The notes under the pieces are model-generated. The model ran no database searches. It was not told the DNA's origin and worked only from the letters and a program-made list of their open reading frames with translations. Shown in pieces: positions 9,317 to 19,915 of a stretch of DNA of 64,000 nucleotides; the stretch's first letter is position 1; each line of letters starts with the position of its first letter. Source of the stretch: Paeniglutamicibacter kerguelensis (GTDB lineage: Bacteria; Actinomycetota; Actinomycetes; Actinomycetales; Micrococcaceae); NCBI RefSeq assembly GCF_017876535.1, contig NZ_JAGIOF010000001.1, forward strand, positions 1,550,001 through 1,614,000, given 5' to 3'. The position numbers were made by a program, and so were the translations under genes.

Positions 9317-10459
9317 ATGACTGAAACACCAGCCAAGCGCGAAGGCATCCCGCTGGGATCCTTCTTTGGCGTTCCGGTGTCGCTGGCCTGGTCGTGGTTC
9401 CTGATCGCGGCGTTCATCGTCGTGGTCTTCGGTCCCCAGGTCGACCGGAGCATCCCCGGACTCGGCTACGGGGCCTTCGTCGTCGCCTTTGCCTACGCCG
9501 TGCTGCTGGCGCTCTCGGTGCTGGTGCACGAACTGGCCCACGCACTCACCGCCAAGGCCTTCGACTGGCCCGGGGCCCGGATCGTCCTGAACCTGTGGGG
9601 CGGGCACACCCAATTCTCGTCGTTCAATGCCACGCCGGGACGCTCGCTGGCCGTGGCCATGGCCGGACCGGCAGCAAACTTCGTGATTGCCGGAATCGGC
9701 TATGTGCTGCTGCAACTGGTCCAGCCCACCGGCGTCACCTTCCTGCTGTGGGACATCCTGGTCTGGGCGAACCTCCTGGTGGCGCTGTTCAACATCCTGC
9801 CGGGCCTGCCGCTGGACGGCGGACGCCTCGTCGAATCCGCGGTCTGGAAGGTCACGGGTTCGCAGGACCGCGGCACCGTTGCCGCCGGCTGGGCCGGACG
9901 CGTGATCGTGGTGCTGATCGTCGGCTACTTCGTGATCAGCCCGCTCACCCGCAACGAACCCCTTGATTTCCAGGTGCTGCTGGTGGCGATCCTGGTCGGC
10001 GGCTTCATGTGGGCCGGAGCATCCCAAATCATCGCCCACGCCAAACTGCGCCTGCGCCTGCCGCTGGTGTCCGTGCGTGCGCTGATGGAACCGGCCACCG
10101 CCCTGGCGCTGGAATCCACGCTTGCCGATGTTTCCGCGCGCATCGCCAGCCGCGGCGGACGCGTCATCCTGATCGACCAGGCGGGCACCCCGCAGGGGGT
10201 CATCGACGAATCCACCCTGGGCCAGATCGATCCGGTGTTGCTGGCCGGCAGCCCGGCGCTCTCCGCGGCGCGGGCCCTGAGCCCCGGCGCGGTGGTCAGC
10301 GCCAGCGCCGACGGCCGCGCCCTGATCGGCTACCTTGCAACACTCGAAGGCAGCGAATACGCGGTGATCGACGAGCAGAACCGCGTCATCGGGCTGCTTG
10401 ACCAGGCGAACATCGTCGCCGCGATCACCGGAAAACCGCAGCAACCCCACGCGCACTAG
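9317..10459 (+). CDS. Site-2-protease family (M50) membrane metalloprotease with CBS-like tail
   Basis: A 380-aa intramembrane zinc protease. The zinc-binding HELAH sits at about 71-75 inside a transmembrane helix, and the second metal ligand is in LPGLPLDGGR (about residue 166). About six hydrophobic segments span residues 20-235. The C-terminal 120 residues look like a CBS pair (VSVRALMEPATALAL..., RVILIDQAGTPQGVI). Rv2625c/SpoIVFB-type proteins with this layout cut membrane-bound regulators; the substrate here is unknown. It lies directly upstream of the proteasome block, 98 bp before trmI, an order often seen in actinobacteria. Confidence 0.9.
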   Translation: MTETPAKREGIPLGSFFGVPVSLAWSWFLIAAFIVVVFGPQVDRSIPGLGYGAFVVAFAYAVLLALSVLVHELAHALTAKAFDWPGARIVLNLWGGHTQFSSFNATPGRSLAVAMAGPAANFVIAGIGYVLLQLVQPTGVTFLLWDILVWANLLVALFNILPGLPLDGGRLVESAVWKVTGSQDRGTVAAGWAGRVIVVLIVGYFVISPLTRNEPLDFQVLLVAILVGGFMWAGASQIIAHAKLRLRLPLVSVRALMEPATALALESTLADVSARIASRGGRVILIDQAGTPQGVIDESTLGQIDPVLLAGSPALSAARALSPGAVVSASADGRALIGYLATLEGSEYAVIDEQNRVIGLLDQANIVAAITGKPQQPHAH

Positions 10460-10557
10460 GCGCCCAACAGCCGTGCCGCGCAGCCGTCCCGGAAGGGCAG
10501 GCCGGCGCAGGCCAACAAACGACAAGATCCCCAAGCACAAAGGACACCCACCAACAC

Positions 10558-11628
10558 ATGAGTGACATGCCAGCAGCGCCGCACGGCGCAATGAACCGCC
10601 GCGGCCCCTTCCGTCCCGGCGACCGGGTCCAGCTCACCGACCAGAAGCGCCGCATCAGCACCATCACCCTGACCCCGGGCGGGGAGTTCCACACCCACAA
10701 GGGCGTGCTCTTCCACGACGATTTGGTAGGCCTGCCCGAGGGCTCGATCGTCGAAAACACCAACGAGGTCCGCTACCAGGCCCTGCGCCCGCTGCTGAAG
10801 GACTTCGTGCTCTCGATGCCGCGCGGCGCCACCGTGGTCTACCCCAAGGACGCCGCCCAGATCATCCAGATGGGCGACATCTACCCGGGCGCACGCGTGG
10901 TGGAAGCCGGCGTGGGTTCCGGCGCCCTGTCGATGTCGCTGCTGCGCGCCGTGGGCGATGCCGGCTACCTGCACTCCTTCGAGCGCCGCGAGGAATTCGC
11001 CGAGATCGCCCGCGGCAACGTGGACACCGTTTTCGGCGGCCCGCACCCGGCCTGGCAGATCTCCATCGGCGACTTCCAGGAAAAGGTCCTGGAGACCGAG
11101 GAACCGGGCTCCGTGGACCGCGTGGTCCTTGACATGCTCTCCCCGTGGGAGTGCGTGGACGCCGTCTCCACCGTGCTGGCACCGGGCGGCGTGTGGGTCA
11201 ACTACGTCGCCACCGTGACCCAGATGTCCCGCACCGTGGAGGCCATCCGCGCCACCGGCCTGTACACCGAGCCGGAGTCGTTCGAGACCATGGTCCGCGG
11301 CTGGCACGTCGAGGGCCTGGCCGTGCGCCCGGACCACCGCATGGTCGCGCACACCGCGTTCCTGATCACCTGCCGCCGGCTGGCCGACGGCGCCGTGGGC
11401 ATCCCGGGCGCCAAGCGCGTCAAGGAGCACACCTACTCCGCCGCGGACCTGGAAACCTGGACCCGCTCCGAGAACCCTGAGGCCTGGCACCACGAGGCCC
11501 TGGGCGAACGCGGCGTCTCCGCCCGCAAGCTGCGCCGCGCCGCCAAGGACGCCAAATCGATGACCCAGCGCGGCTCGCTGCCGCAGGGCGAGGCCGGGCT
11601 TGACGAGGAAGAGCCCTCGGGCGAGTAG
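10558..11628 (+). CDS. trmI: tRNA (adenine-58-N1)-methyltransferase TrmI
   Basis: A 356-aa SAM-dependent enzyme that makes m1A58 in the T-loop of tRNAs. The N-terminal small domain (FRPGDRVQLTDQKRR) precedes the Rossmann-like core with SAM-binding EAGVGSGALS (about 114-123) and the VVLDMLSPWE motif IV region. The C-terminal 60 residues are basic and likely touch tRNA. The ATG at 10558 was chosen; a second in-frame ATG lies three codons later. TrmI upstream of the proteasomal ATPase is the standard actinobacterial gene order. Confidence 0.9.
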   Translation: MSDMPAAPHGAMNRRGPFRPGDRVQLTDQKRRISTITLTPGGEFHTHKGVLFHDDLVGLPEGSIVENTNEVRYQALRPLLKDFVLSMPRGATVVYPKDAAQIIQMGDIYPGARVVEAGVGSGALSMSLLRAVGDAGYLHSFERREEFAEIARGNVDTVFGGPHPAWQISIGDFQEKVLETEEPGSVDRVVLDMLSPWECVDAVSTVLAPGGVWVNYVATVTQMSRTVEAIRATGLYTEPESFETMVRGWHVEGLAVRPDHRMVAHTAFLITCRRLADGAVGIPGAKRVKEHTYSAADLETWTRSENPEAWHHEALGERGVSARKLRRAAKDAKSMTQRGSLPQGEAGLDEEEPSGE

Positions 11629-11634
11629 CCCCCG

Positions 11635-11677
11635 CCCCGCGTGGCCCGGCGGTCACAAACCGCCGGATCACGCGGGG
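11635..11677 (+). terminator. Hairpin between trmI and arc
   Basis: Nested inverted repeats: outer arms 11635-11643 and 11669-11677 (CCCCGCGTG and complement), inner arms 11646-11653 and 11659-11666 (CCGGCGGT and complement). There is no T-run. It probably attenuates or ends trmI transcription before arc. Confidence 0.6.
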
Positions 11678-11757
11678 GCATGCATAGTATGAGTGTGTAG
11701 TTGCGTGTGCCGGCGGGTGCCGGTGCACGCAGACCTCAGAGAATGCGAAACGGGTTG

Positions 11758-13494
11758 ATGATGAGCGAAGATACAGATCGCACACGGTTAGAGGGCCAGG
11801 TCACGGCCGCCGAACGGCAATTGAACGTGCTGCGTGACAAGAACCGCCAACTCGACCGCCAACTGGCCTCGGCGGGTTCCAACAACTCGCGCCTGGTTGC
11901 CATGCTGGAACGCACCCGCGAGGAAATCATCAACCTCAAGGCCGGGCTGGAAAAAGACGGCGACACCCCGTTCAGCCACGGCACCATCGTCGAGAAGCAC
12001 CCGCGCAGCCACCCGCAGGGCGGCGTGGCGATCTCCGCCACGGGCGTGCAGTCCGTCGACATCCTGCAGGGCGGGCGCAAGCTGCGCGTGGCCATCAGCC
12101 CACTGCTTGACTTCGACAAGCTCCACGTCGGCCAGGAAGTCCTGCTCAACGAATCCCTCGTGGTCGTCGCGGGCCTCGGCTACGAACAGGCCGGGGAACT
12201 GGTCACCGTCAAGGAAGTGCTGGAGGACCACCGGGTCGTGGCCATGGGACGGGCCGACGACCAACGCGTCATCCGCCTCTCCGACCAGTTGGTCAAGGAA
12301 ATCGTCCGGGTGGGGGACGTTCTTTCGCTCGATTCGCGCACCGGCCTCGGCATGGAAAAGATCCACCTGAGCGACATGCAGTCCCTGGTGCTGGAGGAGG
12401 TGCCGGACATCTCCTACGCGGACATCGGCGGGCTCTCCGACCAGATCGAGGCGATCCGCGACGCCGTCGAGCTGCCCTTCCTGCACCCAGACCTCTACCG
12501 CGAGCACGGGCTCACGGCCCCCAAGGGCATCCTGCTCTACGGCCCCCCGGGCTGCGGCAAGACCCTGATCGCCAAGGCCGTGGCGCATTCGCTGGCCGAA
12601 CGCACCAACGAGCGCAACGGCAATTCGGGATCCGCACGCAGCTTCTTCCTGAACATCAAGGGCCCCGAGCTGCTTGACAAGTACGTCGGCGAAACGGAAC
12701 GCCACATACGGCTGATCTTCGCCCGCGCCCGGGAAAAGGCGGCCGGCGGCAGCCCCGTCGTCGTCTTCTTCGACGAGATGGATTCGCTCTTCCGCACCCG
12801 CGGCACCGGCGTGTCCTCGGACGTGGAAACGACGATCGTTCCGCAGCTGCTGGCCGAGATCGACGGCGTAGAGCGCCTGGACAACGTCATCGTCATCGGA
12901 GCCTCCAACCGCGAGGACATGATCGACCCGGCCATCCTGCGCCCCGGGCGCCTGGACGTGAAGATCAAGATCCGCCGCCCGGACGCCCAGGGCGCGGCGG
13001 AGATCTTCGCCAAGTACCTCACCGACGACTTGCCGCTGCACCCCGCGGACCTGGCCGAACACGGCAACGACGCCACGGCCTGCGTGCGCGCCATGATCCA
13101 GGCCACCGTCGATTCGATGTACTCCACCGGGGCCGAAAACCAGTTCCTGGAGGTGACCTACGCCAACGGGGAAACCGAGATCCTCTACTTCAAGGACTTC
13201 TCCTCCGGCGCCGTGATCCGCAACGTGGTGGACCGCGCCAAGAAGTCCGCCATCAAGGCGTTCCTGACCAACGGCGAGCGCGGCGTGCGCATGGAGTACC
13301 TGCTGGCCGCGGTCGTGGAGGAGTTCCAGGAGCACGAGGACATGCCCAACACCACCAACCCGGACGACTGGGCCCGGATCTCCGGGCGCAAGGGCGAACG
13401 CATCACCTTCATCCGCACCATCGTCGCGGACAAGAACGGGCGCGGAAAGTCCCTGCCCGCCGGTGCCGGCGAAGAGACGGGACAGTACCTGTGA
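11758..13494 (+). CDS. arc: Proteasome-associated AAA ATPase Arc/Mpa
   Basis: About 578 aa. This hexameric AAA unfoldase binds pupylated proteins and threads them into the 20S proteasome. In order it has an N-terminal coiled coil (about 8-50) that captures Pup, an OB-fold interdomain (about 70-200), Walker A GPPGCGKT (about 262-269), Walker [10 protein letters not shown] and the ATPase arginine-containing LRPGRLD segment. It ends in GQYL, the C-terminal motif that docks into the proteasome alpha ring. I chose ATG 11758 (an ATGATG pair); an open frame extends upstream to a TTG at 11701 but that extension is not family-like. The stop overlaps the dop GTG by 4 bp. Confidence 0.95.
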   Translation: MMSEDTDRTRLEGQVTAAERQLNVLRDKNRQLDRQLASAGSNNSRLVAMLERTREEIINLKAGLEKDGDTPFSHGTIVEKHPRSHPQGGVAISATGVQSVDILQGGRKLRVAISPLLDFDKLHVGQEVLLNESLVVVAGLGYEQAGELVTVKEVLEDHRVVAMGRADDQRVIRLSDQLVKEIVRVGDVLSLDSRTGLGMEKIHLSDMQSLVLEEVPDISYADIGGLSDQIEAIRDAVELPFLHPDLYREHGLTAPKGILLYGPPGCGKTLIAKAVAHSLAERTNERNGNSGSARSFFLNIKGPELLDKYVGETERHIRLIFARAREKAAGGSPVVVFFDEMDSLFRTRGTGVSSDVETTIVPQLLAEIDGVERLDNVIVIGASNREDMIDPAILRPGRLDVKIKIRRPDAQGAAEIFAKYLTDDLPLHPADLAEHGNDATACVRAMIQATVDSMYSTGAENQFLEVTYANGETEILYFKDFSSGAVIRNVVDRAKKSAIKAFLTNGERGVRMEYLLAAVVEEFQEHEDMPNTTNPDDWARISGRKGERITFIRTIVADKNGRGKSLPAGAGEETGQYL

Positions 13495-15089
13495 GCGTGA
13501 ACCGTGTCATGGGCCTGGAAACCGAATACGGCGTGCTGGCCCCGGCGATGCCCGGCGCCAACGCCACCATGCTCTCGGCCCAGGTCATCAACGCCTATGC
13601 GGCCTCCGTCCGCGCCGGGTACGGGCATCTGGCCGGCACCCGCTGGGACTATTCCGACGAGTCCCCGCTGAACGACGCCCGCGGCTTCACCCAGCCGCGC
13701 TCCCAGGCGGACCCCTCCCAGCTCACCGACGTGGAACCGGAGCTCGATGCCGAGCAGGTGGCGCTGGCCGGGGGAGACACGACCATCGGCTCCACGCTCT
13801 ACGACGAGCCGGATGAGGGCCAAGAGGTCCTCATGAACATGGTGCTGGGCAACGGGGCGCGCCTCTACGTCGACCACGCGCACCCGGAGTACTCCTCCCC
13901 GGAGACCACGAACCCCTTCGACGCGGTGCTCTACGACCAGGCCGGGGACCACGTGGCGCTCACCGCCGCCCGGTGCATCGAGGCCACCAACGGGTTCGTG
14001 CCGGTGCACCTGTACAAGAACAACACTGACAACAAGTCGGTTTCCTACGGCGCGCACGAGAACTACCTCATGCCGCGCAGCGTCCCCTTCGACTCGATCG
14101 CCACGCACCTGATCCCGTTCTTCGTGAGCCGGCAGGTCATCTGCGCCTCCGGCCGGGTGGGCCGGGGCATGCTGGGCCAGTACGACGGCTTCCAGGTCTC
14201 CCAGCGCGCCGACTTCTTCGAGGCGCAGGTGGGCCTGGAAACCACCATTCGGCGCCCGATCATCAACACCCGCGACGAGCCGCACGCCCACTGGGAGAAG
14301 TACCGGCGGCTGCACGTGATCATCGGGGACGCGAACCTCGGACAGGTGTCCACGCTGCTTCGCACCGGCACCACCGCCCTGGTGCTGTCGATGATCGAGG
14401 CTGGCACAGCCCCGGAACCGGCGCTGCGCGAACCGGTTGCCGCCCTGCAGGCCATCAGCCACGACCCGACCCTGAAGGCCAGGGTCGAGCTGTCCGACGG
14501 GCGCCGGCTCACGGCGCTGGAGATCCAGCGCATCTACCTGGACGCCGCCGTCGAGCACTGTGCGCGCACCGGCGCCGACGACGATGCCACCGCCGAGATC
14601 CTGCGCCGCTGGGACAGCACGCTCACCACGCTGGGCAGCGACCTTTTCGCCGCGGCGGACACCGTGGACTGGGTGGCGAAGTACAAGCTGATGAGCGGCT
14701 ATGCCGATCGCCACGGACTGGATTTCACGGACGCGAAGATCGCGCTCATGGATTTGCAGTGGGCGGACATCCGCCCGGAAAAGGGCCTGTACTACCGGCT
14801 GGCCGAACGCGGCCTGATGGAGACCCTCTACACCCCGGAGCAGATTGCCGCCGCGGCCTCAACCCCGCCGGAGGACACCCGGGCGTACTTCCGCGGCCGG
14901 GTGCTCAGCCAATACCCCGAGCACGTGGTGGCGGCCAGCTGGGACTCGGTGTCCTTCAGCGTTCCGGGGGCGCGCAAGTTGGAACGGATCTCCACCCTGG
15001 AACCGCTGCGCGGCACCAAGAAGCTGGTCGGCGGGCTGTTTGACGCGGAACTTTCGATCGGCGAGTTCATTGGGACGTTGAAGCGCTAA
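13491..15089 (+). CDS. dop: Pup deamidase/depupylase Dop
   Basis: A 532-aa member of the carboxylate-amine ligase (glutamine-synthetase-like) fold. It converts the C-terminal Gln of Pup to Glu and also removes Pup from substrates. The start [10 protein letters not shown] carries the Mg/ATP-binding glutamates, and the long insert at about 40-80 (the Dop loop) distinguishes it from PafA. Other conserved regions are [30 protein letters not shown] and [12 protein letters not shown]. It overlaps arc by 4 bp (GTGA), implying translational coupling. Deamidase activity is required here because the Pup encoded next door ends in Gln. Confidence 0.95.
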   Translation: MSVNRVMGLETEYGVLAPAMPGANATMLSAQVINAYAASVRAGYGHLAGTRWDYSDESPLNDARGFTQPRSQADPSQLTDVEPELDAEQVALAGGDTTIGSTLYDEPDEGQEVLMNMVLGNGARLYVDHAHPEYSSPETTNPFDAVLYDQAGDHVALTAARCIEATNGFVPVHLYKNNTDNKSVSYGAHENYLMPRSVPFDSIATHLIPFFVSRQVICASGRVGRGMLGQYDGFQVSQRADFFEAQVGLETTIRRPIINTRDEPHAHWEKYRRLHVIIGDANLGQVSTLLRTGTTALVLSMIEAGTAPEPALREPVAALQAISHDPTLKARVELSDGRRLTALEIQRIYLDAAVEHCARTGADDDATAEILRRWDSTLTTLGSDLFAAADTVDWVAKYKLMSGYADRHGLDFTDAKIALMDLQWADIRPEKGLYYRLAERGLMETLYTPEQIAAAASTPPEDTRAYFRGRVLSQYPEHVVAASWDSVSFSVPGARKLERISTLEPLRGTKKLVGGLFDAELSIGEFIGTLKR

Positions 15090-15218
15090 AGCGCCCTGGC
15101 AGTGACAAGATGGACGCATAAGTGAATTTCGGGCCGGCCGCCGCCACCGGCGTTCGGCCCCCGACCACGGTACGTGCCGGGCACGTGCCATCCGGACCAA
15201 CGACAAAGGGGCAGGACC

Positions 15219-15404
15219 ATGACGCAGGAAAGCTTTTCGGCACGACGCAGCGAAGACACCACCGAGCAGGAGCAGGAAACCGAGGCCGTCAAGGCCACCA
15301 CGCAGGATGCCGGCGTGGATGACCTGCTCGACGAGATCGACGGAGTACTGGAACAAAACGCCGAGGAGTTTGTGCGCGGCTTCGTGCAAAAGGGCGGCCA
15401 GTGA
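15219..15404 (+). CDS. pup: Prokaryotic ubiquitin-like protein Pup
   Basis: A 61-aa intrinsically disordered tagging protein. The sequence is acidic and Gln/Glu-rich, with the conserved helix-forming region [20 protein letters not shown] and the C-terminus VQKGGQ. The final Gln means Dop must deamidate it before PafA can ligate it to lysines. ATG 15219 is preceded by a good AAAGGGG ribosome site; the longer in-frame start at 15174 adds a non-conserved N-terminus. The stop overlaps the prcB GTG (GTGA). Confidence 0.95.
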   Translation: MTQESFSARRSEDTTEQEQETEAVKATTQDAGVDDLLDEIDGVLEQNAEEFVRGFVQKGGQ

Positions 15405-16177
15405 TCGAGCTCGGTCCGGGCCCGTCGTTCCTTGAACACCTGAACCGGGACCGGCCGGACCTGTTGCCGCACACCAGCGCCCCCGCGGCCGGGGTTCCGC
15501 ACGCCACCACCATCGTCGCGCTCTCCTACGCCGAGGGCATCGTGATGGCGGGGGACCGGCGCGCCACCATGGGCAACGTGATTGCCAGCCGCCACATCGA
15601 GAAGGTCTTCGAGACCGACAGGTTCTCGGTGGTCGGCATCGCCGGGGCCGCCGGCCTGGCCATCGACATTGCCAAGCTCTTCCGGGTCGAGCTCGAGCAC
15701 TACGAAAAGATCGAGGGGACCCGGCTGTCCCTGGAGGGCAAGGCCAACCGGCTGGCCTCGATGATCCGCTCCAACCTCGCCATGGCCATGCAGGGCATGA
15801 GCGTGGTGCCGCTGTTCGCGGGCTACGACACGGCCAAGGGGTCGGGCAGGCTCTTCTCCTTCGACATCACCGGCGGCCTCTACGAAGAGGTCGAGCACCA
15901 CAGCATCGGCTCCGGCTCGGTTTTCGCCCGCGGCGCGCTGAAGAAGCTGTGGCAACCGTCCATGGACGCCGTCCGCGCCATCCGTGTCGCCGTCGAAGCC
16001 CTCTACGATGCGGCCGACGACGATTCGGCCACCGGCGGCCCGGACACGGTGCGCAAGTTGTGGCCGGTCGTTTACACCGTCACGGCGGAGGGTGCCACCC
16101 GTGTCGCCGAACCGGTGCTCGCGGCCGTGGCCCAGCAGATCATCGACGAACGAACCAGCCAGGGAATGGAGGCCTAG
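15401..16177 (+). CDS. prcB: 20S proteasome beta subunit PrcB
   Basis: A 258-aa precursor of the catalytic subunit. A propeptide of about 35 residues ends at PHA, and processing should expose Thr36 of TTIVAL as the N-terminal nucleophile. The core has the family residues [11 protein letters not shown] (Asp and Arg) and the conserved lysine in HIEKVF. It overlaps pup by 4 bp and abuts prcA with no gap, so the two subunits are translated from one message in equal numbers. Confidence 0.95.
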   Translation: MIELGPGPSFLEHLNRDRPDLLPHTSAPAAGVPHATTIVALSYAEGIVMAGDRRATMGNVIASRHIEKVFETDRFSVVGIAGAAGLAIDIAKLFRVELEHYEKIEGTRLSLEGKANRLASMIRSNLAMAMQGMSVVPLFAGYDTAKGSGRLFSFDITGGLYEEVEHHSIGSGSVFARGALKKLWQPSMDAVRAIRVAVEALYDAADDDSATGGPDTVRKLWPVVYTVTAEGATRVAEPVLAAVAQQIIDERTSQGMEA

Positions 16178-16888
16178 ATGAGCGCCCAGTATTACGTTTC
16201 CCCCGAGCAGCTGATGAAGGACCGGGCGGATTTCGCCCGGAAGGGCATCGCCCGAGGCCGCGCCGTCATCGTGGCCTCCTGTGCCGAGGGCATCGCGCTC
16301 ATCGCCGAGAACCCCTCCGGCTCGCTGCACAAGATCGGCGAGATCTATGACCGGATCGCCTTCGCCGCGGTGGGCAAGTACAACGAATTCGAATCCCTCC
16401 GCCAGGCGGGGGTGCGCTACGCCGACACCCGCGGATACTCCTACGCCCGCCAGGACGTCACGGGCCGCGGACTGGCCAGCGTGTACGCCCAGTCCCTCGG
16501 CGCGGTGTTCACGGCCGAAGCCAAACCCTTCGAGGTCGAGCTCGCCGTCCTCGAGCTGGGGGAGACCCAGGAAGATGACACGCTGTTCTCGTTGAACTTC
16601 GACGGTTCGATTGCCGAACAGCCCGGGCTGATCATCATGGGCGGCGACACCCCGGCACTTCGCGCTGCGTGGACCATCGTCTGGGGCGAGAACGTCCTGG
16701 CCGAGTCGAGCGCCGCCGACGTGATCCGTGCCGCGGCAGCCGTCCTGCCCGGCGTCGGCGAGGGCCCCGACGGGGCGGCCCTGCTGGAGGTTGCGGTGCT
16801 TGAGCGCATCAACTCCCGGGGCACCCACAGGCATTTCCACCGGCTGGACAAGCCAACCATTGCAGCGATATTGAGTTCAGGAGAATAA
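16178..16888 (+). CDS. prcA: 20S proteasome alpha subunit PrcA
   Basis: A 236-aa non-catalytic outer-ring subunit. The N-terminus [20 protein letters not shown] forms the gate and H0 helix typical of actinobacterial alpha subunits, followed by [19 protein letters not shown] and [20 protein letters not shown]. There is no N-terminal threonine. The ATG directly follows the prcB stop. The C-terminus is shorter than in Mycobacterium, within normal variation. Confidence 0.95.
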   Translation: MSAQYYVSPEQLMKDRADFARKGIARGRAVIVASCAEGIALIAENPSGSLHKIGEIYDRIAFAAVGKYNEFESLRQAGVRYADTRGYSYARQDVTGRGLASVYAQSLGAVFTAEAKPFEVELAVLELGETQEDDTLFSLNFDGSIAEQPGLIIMGGDTPALRAAWTIVWGENVLAESSAADVIRAAAAVLPGVGEGPDGAALLEVAVLERINSRGTHRHFHRLDKPTIAAILSSGE

Positions 16889-16895
16889 CGGGTTC

Positions 16896-18257
16896 ATGGA
16901 CCGCAGGATTTTCGGCATAGAGACCGAGTACGGAATCAACTATTCGGATCCGACCGGGCGACCCCTCACCCCCGAGGAGTCGGCCCGTTATCTTTTCCGC
17001 CGCGTGGTGGCCTGGGGCCGCAGCTCCAACGTCTTCCTGACCAACGGGTCGCGGCTCTACCTGGACGTGGGGTCGCACCCCGAATATGCCACGGCCGAAT
17101 GTGACGACTTGGCCCAGCTCATCGCCCACGACCGCGCGGGCGAATCAATCCTCAACGACTTGGTCTCCAGCGCCGAACGGCGCATGGCCGCCGATGGCTT
17201 CAACGGCAAGCTGTACCTCTTCAAGAACAACACCGACACCGCCGGGAATTCCTACGGCTGCCACGAGAACTTCCTGATTCCGCGCAGGCTCGAATTCGCG
17301 CGCCTGGCCGAAATCCTGATCCCCTTCCTGGTCACACGACAGCTGATCGCCGGTGCCGGAAAGATCGTCAACGTCGAGGGCGAGTCGCTCTACGCCTTCT
17401 CGCAACGCGCGGACCACGTCTGGGAGGGCGTTTCCTCGGCAACCACGCGTTCGCGCCCGATCATCAACACCCGCGACGAGCCGCACGCGGACGCCGAGTA
17501 CTACCGGCGCCTGCACGTGATCGTGGGCGATTCAAACATGAGCGAAACCACGCAGCTGGTGAAGCTCGGCGCCACCGACCTGATGTTGCGGATCATCGAA
17601 TCCGGCAAGATCATGACGGACCTGCGGCTGGAAAACCCGATCCGCAGCATCCGGGATATTTCACACGACTTCAACGGCCGGACCATCGTGAAGCTGGCCA
17701 ACGGCCGGGAAATGACGGCGTTGGAACTGCAGCGCCAGTTCCTGGCGCTGGCGACCGAGTTCGTTGCCCGCGAGGGTGCACACCACGACCGGGTCCCGCA
17801 GGTCCTGGACCTGTGGGAGCGGACCCTGGGTGCGGTGGAGTCGGGGAACTTCTCCACGATCGACACAGAAATCGACTGGGCCATCAAGCACAAGCTCATT
17901 TCCTCCTACGCCACGCGCCACGGCCTGGGCCTCGATGCGCACCGCCTGGCCCAACTGGACCTGACCTACCATGACATCGACACCAAGCGCGGGCTCTTCC
18001 ACCTGCTGCGCAACCGGGGCCAGGCGGCCAGCGTTGTCGACGCCAAGGACATCGCCTACGCGGTGGACAACCCGCCGCAAAGCACCCGGGCCAAATTGCG
18101 CGGCGACTTCGTGCGGGCGGCAAAGGACGCCGAATGCGATTTCACGGTTGACTGGGTGCACCTGAAGCTCAACGACCACCCCGGCCAAACCGTGCTGTGC
18201 AAGGACCCGTTCCTGAACGAGGATCCGCGGGTGGCGGCACTGATTCAGAGCATCTGA
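16896..18257 (+). CDS. pafA: Pup--protein ligase PafA
   Basis: A 453-aa homologue of Dop that joins the C-terminal glutamate of Pup to substrate lysines using ATP. The start [12 protein letters not shown] has the conserved Mg-binding glutamate and aspartate region; [34 protein letters not shown] and [15 protein letters not shown] follow. It lacks the Dop loop. It starts 7 bp after prcA. With dop, pup, prcBA and arc it completes the pupylation machinery. Confidence 0.95.
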   Translation: MDRRIFGIETEYGINYSDPTGRPLTPEESARYLFRRVVAWGRSSNVFLTNGSRLYLDVGSHPEYATAECDDLAQLIAHDRAGESILNDLVSSAERRMAADGFNGKLYLFKNNTDTAGNSYGCHENFLIPRRLEFARLAEILIPFLVTRQLIAGAGKIVNVEGESLYAFSQRADHVWEGVSSATTRSRPIINTRDEPHADAEYYRRLHVIVGDSNMSETTQLVKLGATDLMLRIIESGKIMTDLRLENPIRSIRDISHDFNGRTIVKLANGREMTALELQRQFLALATEFVAREGAHHDRVPQVLDLWERTLGAVESGNFSTIDTEIDWAIKHKLISSYATRHGLGLDAHRLAQLDLTYHDIDTKRGLFHLLRNRGQAASVVDAKDIAYAVDNPPQSTRAKLRGDFVRAAKDAECDFTVDWVHLKLNDHPGQTVLCKDPFLNEDPRVAALIQSI

Positions 18258-18395
18258 GCAAACTTTCGGCTCGAATCCACGGTTCGATAAGGAATTTCAC
18301 AGAATCAGCGTTTAAGCTGAACAAATACTTTGACATCTACTCACCACCGTGTGTGGGTTTGCTTTGTCTCCATGCCCCAACTGAAAGTTGATTTC

Positions 18396-19355
18396 GTGCG
18401 CAAAGTTATGGCACTCGCCGCGGCGGCATCACTGCTGCTGCTTTCCGCCTGTGGTTCATCCACCCCGGCTTCCAGCGGTGACACCGCCCCCTTCTCATCT
18501 TTGAAGATCACCCCCGGGGCCAATGACACATCGGATCCCACCGTCACCTTCGACACCCCGCTGGTAGCCACCGAGGCCGCCGCGAAGGTCGTCATCGAGG
18601 GTGAGGGCGAGACGATCAAGGAAAACCAGAACGTCCAGTTCAAGTCGGTTGCCTACAACGCCGAAAACGGAAGCCTGCTGGGCTCAAGCTTTGCCCAGGC
18701 GCCATCCACCCTTCCCACCACGGACGAGCTCAAGCAGCAGTTGCCTGCGCTCTATGACACCTTCCTGGCGACCAAGGTCGGCTCCTGGATTGCGTTCGTC
18801 GAGCCTGCCGCGGATGCCGCGGGAAACCCAAGCGCATCGGCCTCGCCTTCCGCAGGTCCTGCATCGGCCAAGACCCTGGTGGTCCTCAAGGTCATGTCAG
18901 CCGGGGACATTCCGCCGGCTTCCGAGAAGCTCGGCCCGGACGAAGTCAAGAAGCTCAAGGACGCCGGCGCCCTGCCGACGTTTGAGATGAAGGACGGCAA
19001 GCCGGCCATTACCATCCCGAAGGACAAGGAAGAGCCGGCCGGCTTGGTCGTTGACGTGGTGAAGGAAGGCACCGGCAAGGTCGCCACCGAAACGTCCGAT
19101 GTTTCGGCAAACTATACCGGCGTCCGCTGGGAAGACGGCAAGCAGTTCGATTCCAGCTATGACCGCGGCGCAGCTTCCGATTTCAACCTGTCACAGGTCA
19201 TCAAGGGCTGGACCCAGGGCCTGACCGGCCTGAAGGCCGGAACCCAGGTTATGCTGACCATTCCGTCCGACCTGGCCTACGGCCCGGACGCCGCCGCCCA
19301 GGGACGCCCCGCCGGCACGCTGGTCTTCTTCGTTGAACTCAAGGAAGTAAAGTAG
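18396..19355 (+). CDS. Secreted FKBP-type peptidyl-prolyl isomerase lipoprotein
   Basis: About 319 aa. A basic start, a hydrophobic stretch and the lipobox LLLLSAC predict a lipid-anchored extracytoplasmic protein. The C-terminal 105 residues are a clear FKBP domain (VSANYTGVRWEDGKQFDSS, QVIKGWTQGLTGLKAGT, PSDLAYGPDA). An earlier segment (about 30-150) looks like a degenerate FKBP repeat. GTG 18396 is preferred because GAAAG lies 8 bp upstream and it gives a normal signal peptide; an ATG at 18372 would add eight residues. It lies between pafA and a cytoplasmic FKBP, a common actinobacterial arrangement. Confidence 0.9.
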   Translation: MRKVMALAAAASLLLLSACGSSTPASSGDTAPFSSLKITPGANDTSDPTVTFDTPLVATEAAAKVVIEGEGETIKENQNVQFKSVAYNAENGSLLGSSFAQAPSTLPTTDELKQQLPALYDTFLATKVGSWIAFVEPAADAAGNPSASASPSAGPASAKTLVVLKVMSAGDIPPASEKLGPDEVKKLKDAGALPTFEMKDGKPAITIPKDKEEPAGLVVDVVKEGTGKVATETSDVSANYTGVRWEDGKQFDSSYDRGAASDFNLSQVIKGWTQGLTGLKAGTQVMLTIPSDLAYGPDAAAQGRPAGTLVFFVELKEVK

Positions 19356-19393
19356 CTAAGACGCTACAAGCAATCAACCGAAAGGATTCAAGC

Positions 19394-19789
19394 ATGTCAT
19401 TTGGACAGCGTGAATACGACCGCACCAAGCCGGAAATTGAATTCCCGGGCACCGATGCCCCGACCGAGCTGAAGATCGAGGACATCGTCGTCGGCGACGG
19501 CGCCGAGGTTGTTCCCGGTTCGACCGTTTCCACCCACTACGTGGGCGTTGCCTGGTCGACCGGCGAAGAATTCGACTCCTCCTGGAACCGCGGCACCCCG
19601 CTGGACTTCCGTGCCGGTGTCGGCCAGGTCATCCAGGGCTGGGACCAGGGCCTGATCGGCATGAAGGTCGGCGGCCGTCGCCGCCTCGAGATCCCTTCGG
19701 AGCTTGCTTACGGTTCCCGCGGCGCCGGTGGAGCCATCGGCCCGAACGAAGCACTGATCTTCGTGGTGGACCTCGTAGCCGTACGCTAG
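19394..19789 (+). CDS. Cytoplasmic FKBP-type peptidyl-prolyl cis-trans isomerase
   Basis: A 131-aa single-domain FKBP that speeds proline isomerisation during folding. The domain has the standard residues: VSTHYVGVAWSTGEEFDSSW, VIQGWDQGLIGMKVGGRRR, and IPSELAYGSRGAGGAIGPNE. It has no signal peptide. It starts 38 bp after the lipoprotein FKBP with a GAAAGGA ribosome site. Confidence 0.95.
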   Translation: MSFGQREYDRTKPEIEFPGTDAPTELKIEDIVVGDGAEVVPGSTVSTHYVGVAWSTGEEFDSSWNRGTPLDFRAGVGQVIQGWDQGLIGMKVGGRRRLEIPSELAYGSRGAGGAIGPNEALIFVVDLVAVR

Positions 19790-19813
19790 GCACCTGCGGC
19801 TTCCGAGTCGCCC

Positions 19814-19856
19814 TTTGGCCGTGTTTGCCCTGTTCATCAGGGCAAACACGGCCAAA
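19814..19856. terminator. Perfect 19-bp hairpin after the FKBP gene
   Basis: Arms 19814-19832 and 19838-19856 (TTTGGCCGTG... and its exact complement) with a 5-nt loop. Only a weak T-run follows. It separates the FKBP pair from pafBC. Confidence 0.75.
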
Positions 19857-19915
19857 GTCCGTTTAACCGGCGTTGCATTGGCACGCGGTGACGGCCACGG
19901 GGTAATCTTGCGAAC

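Noticed and set aside
15086..16840. 584-codon minus-strand frame over the proteasome genes
   Set aside because: Shadow of prcB and prcA, low-complexity composition.
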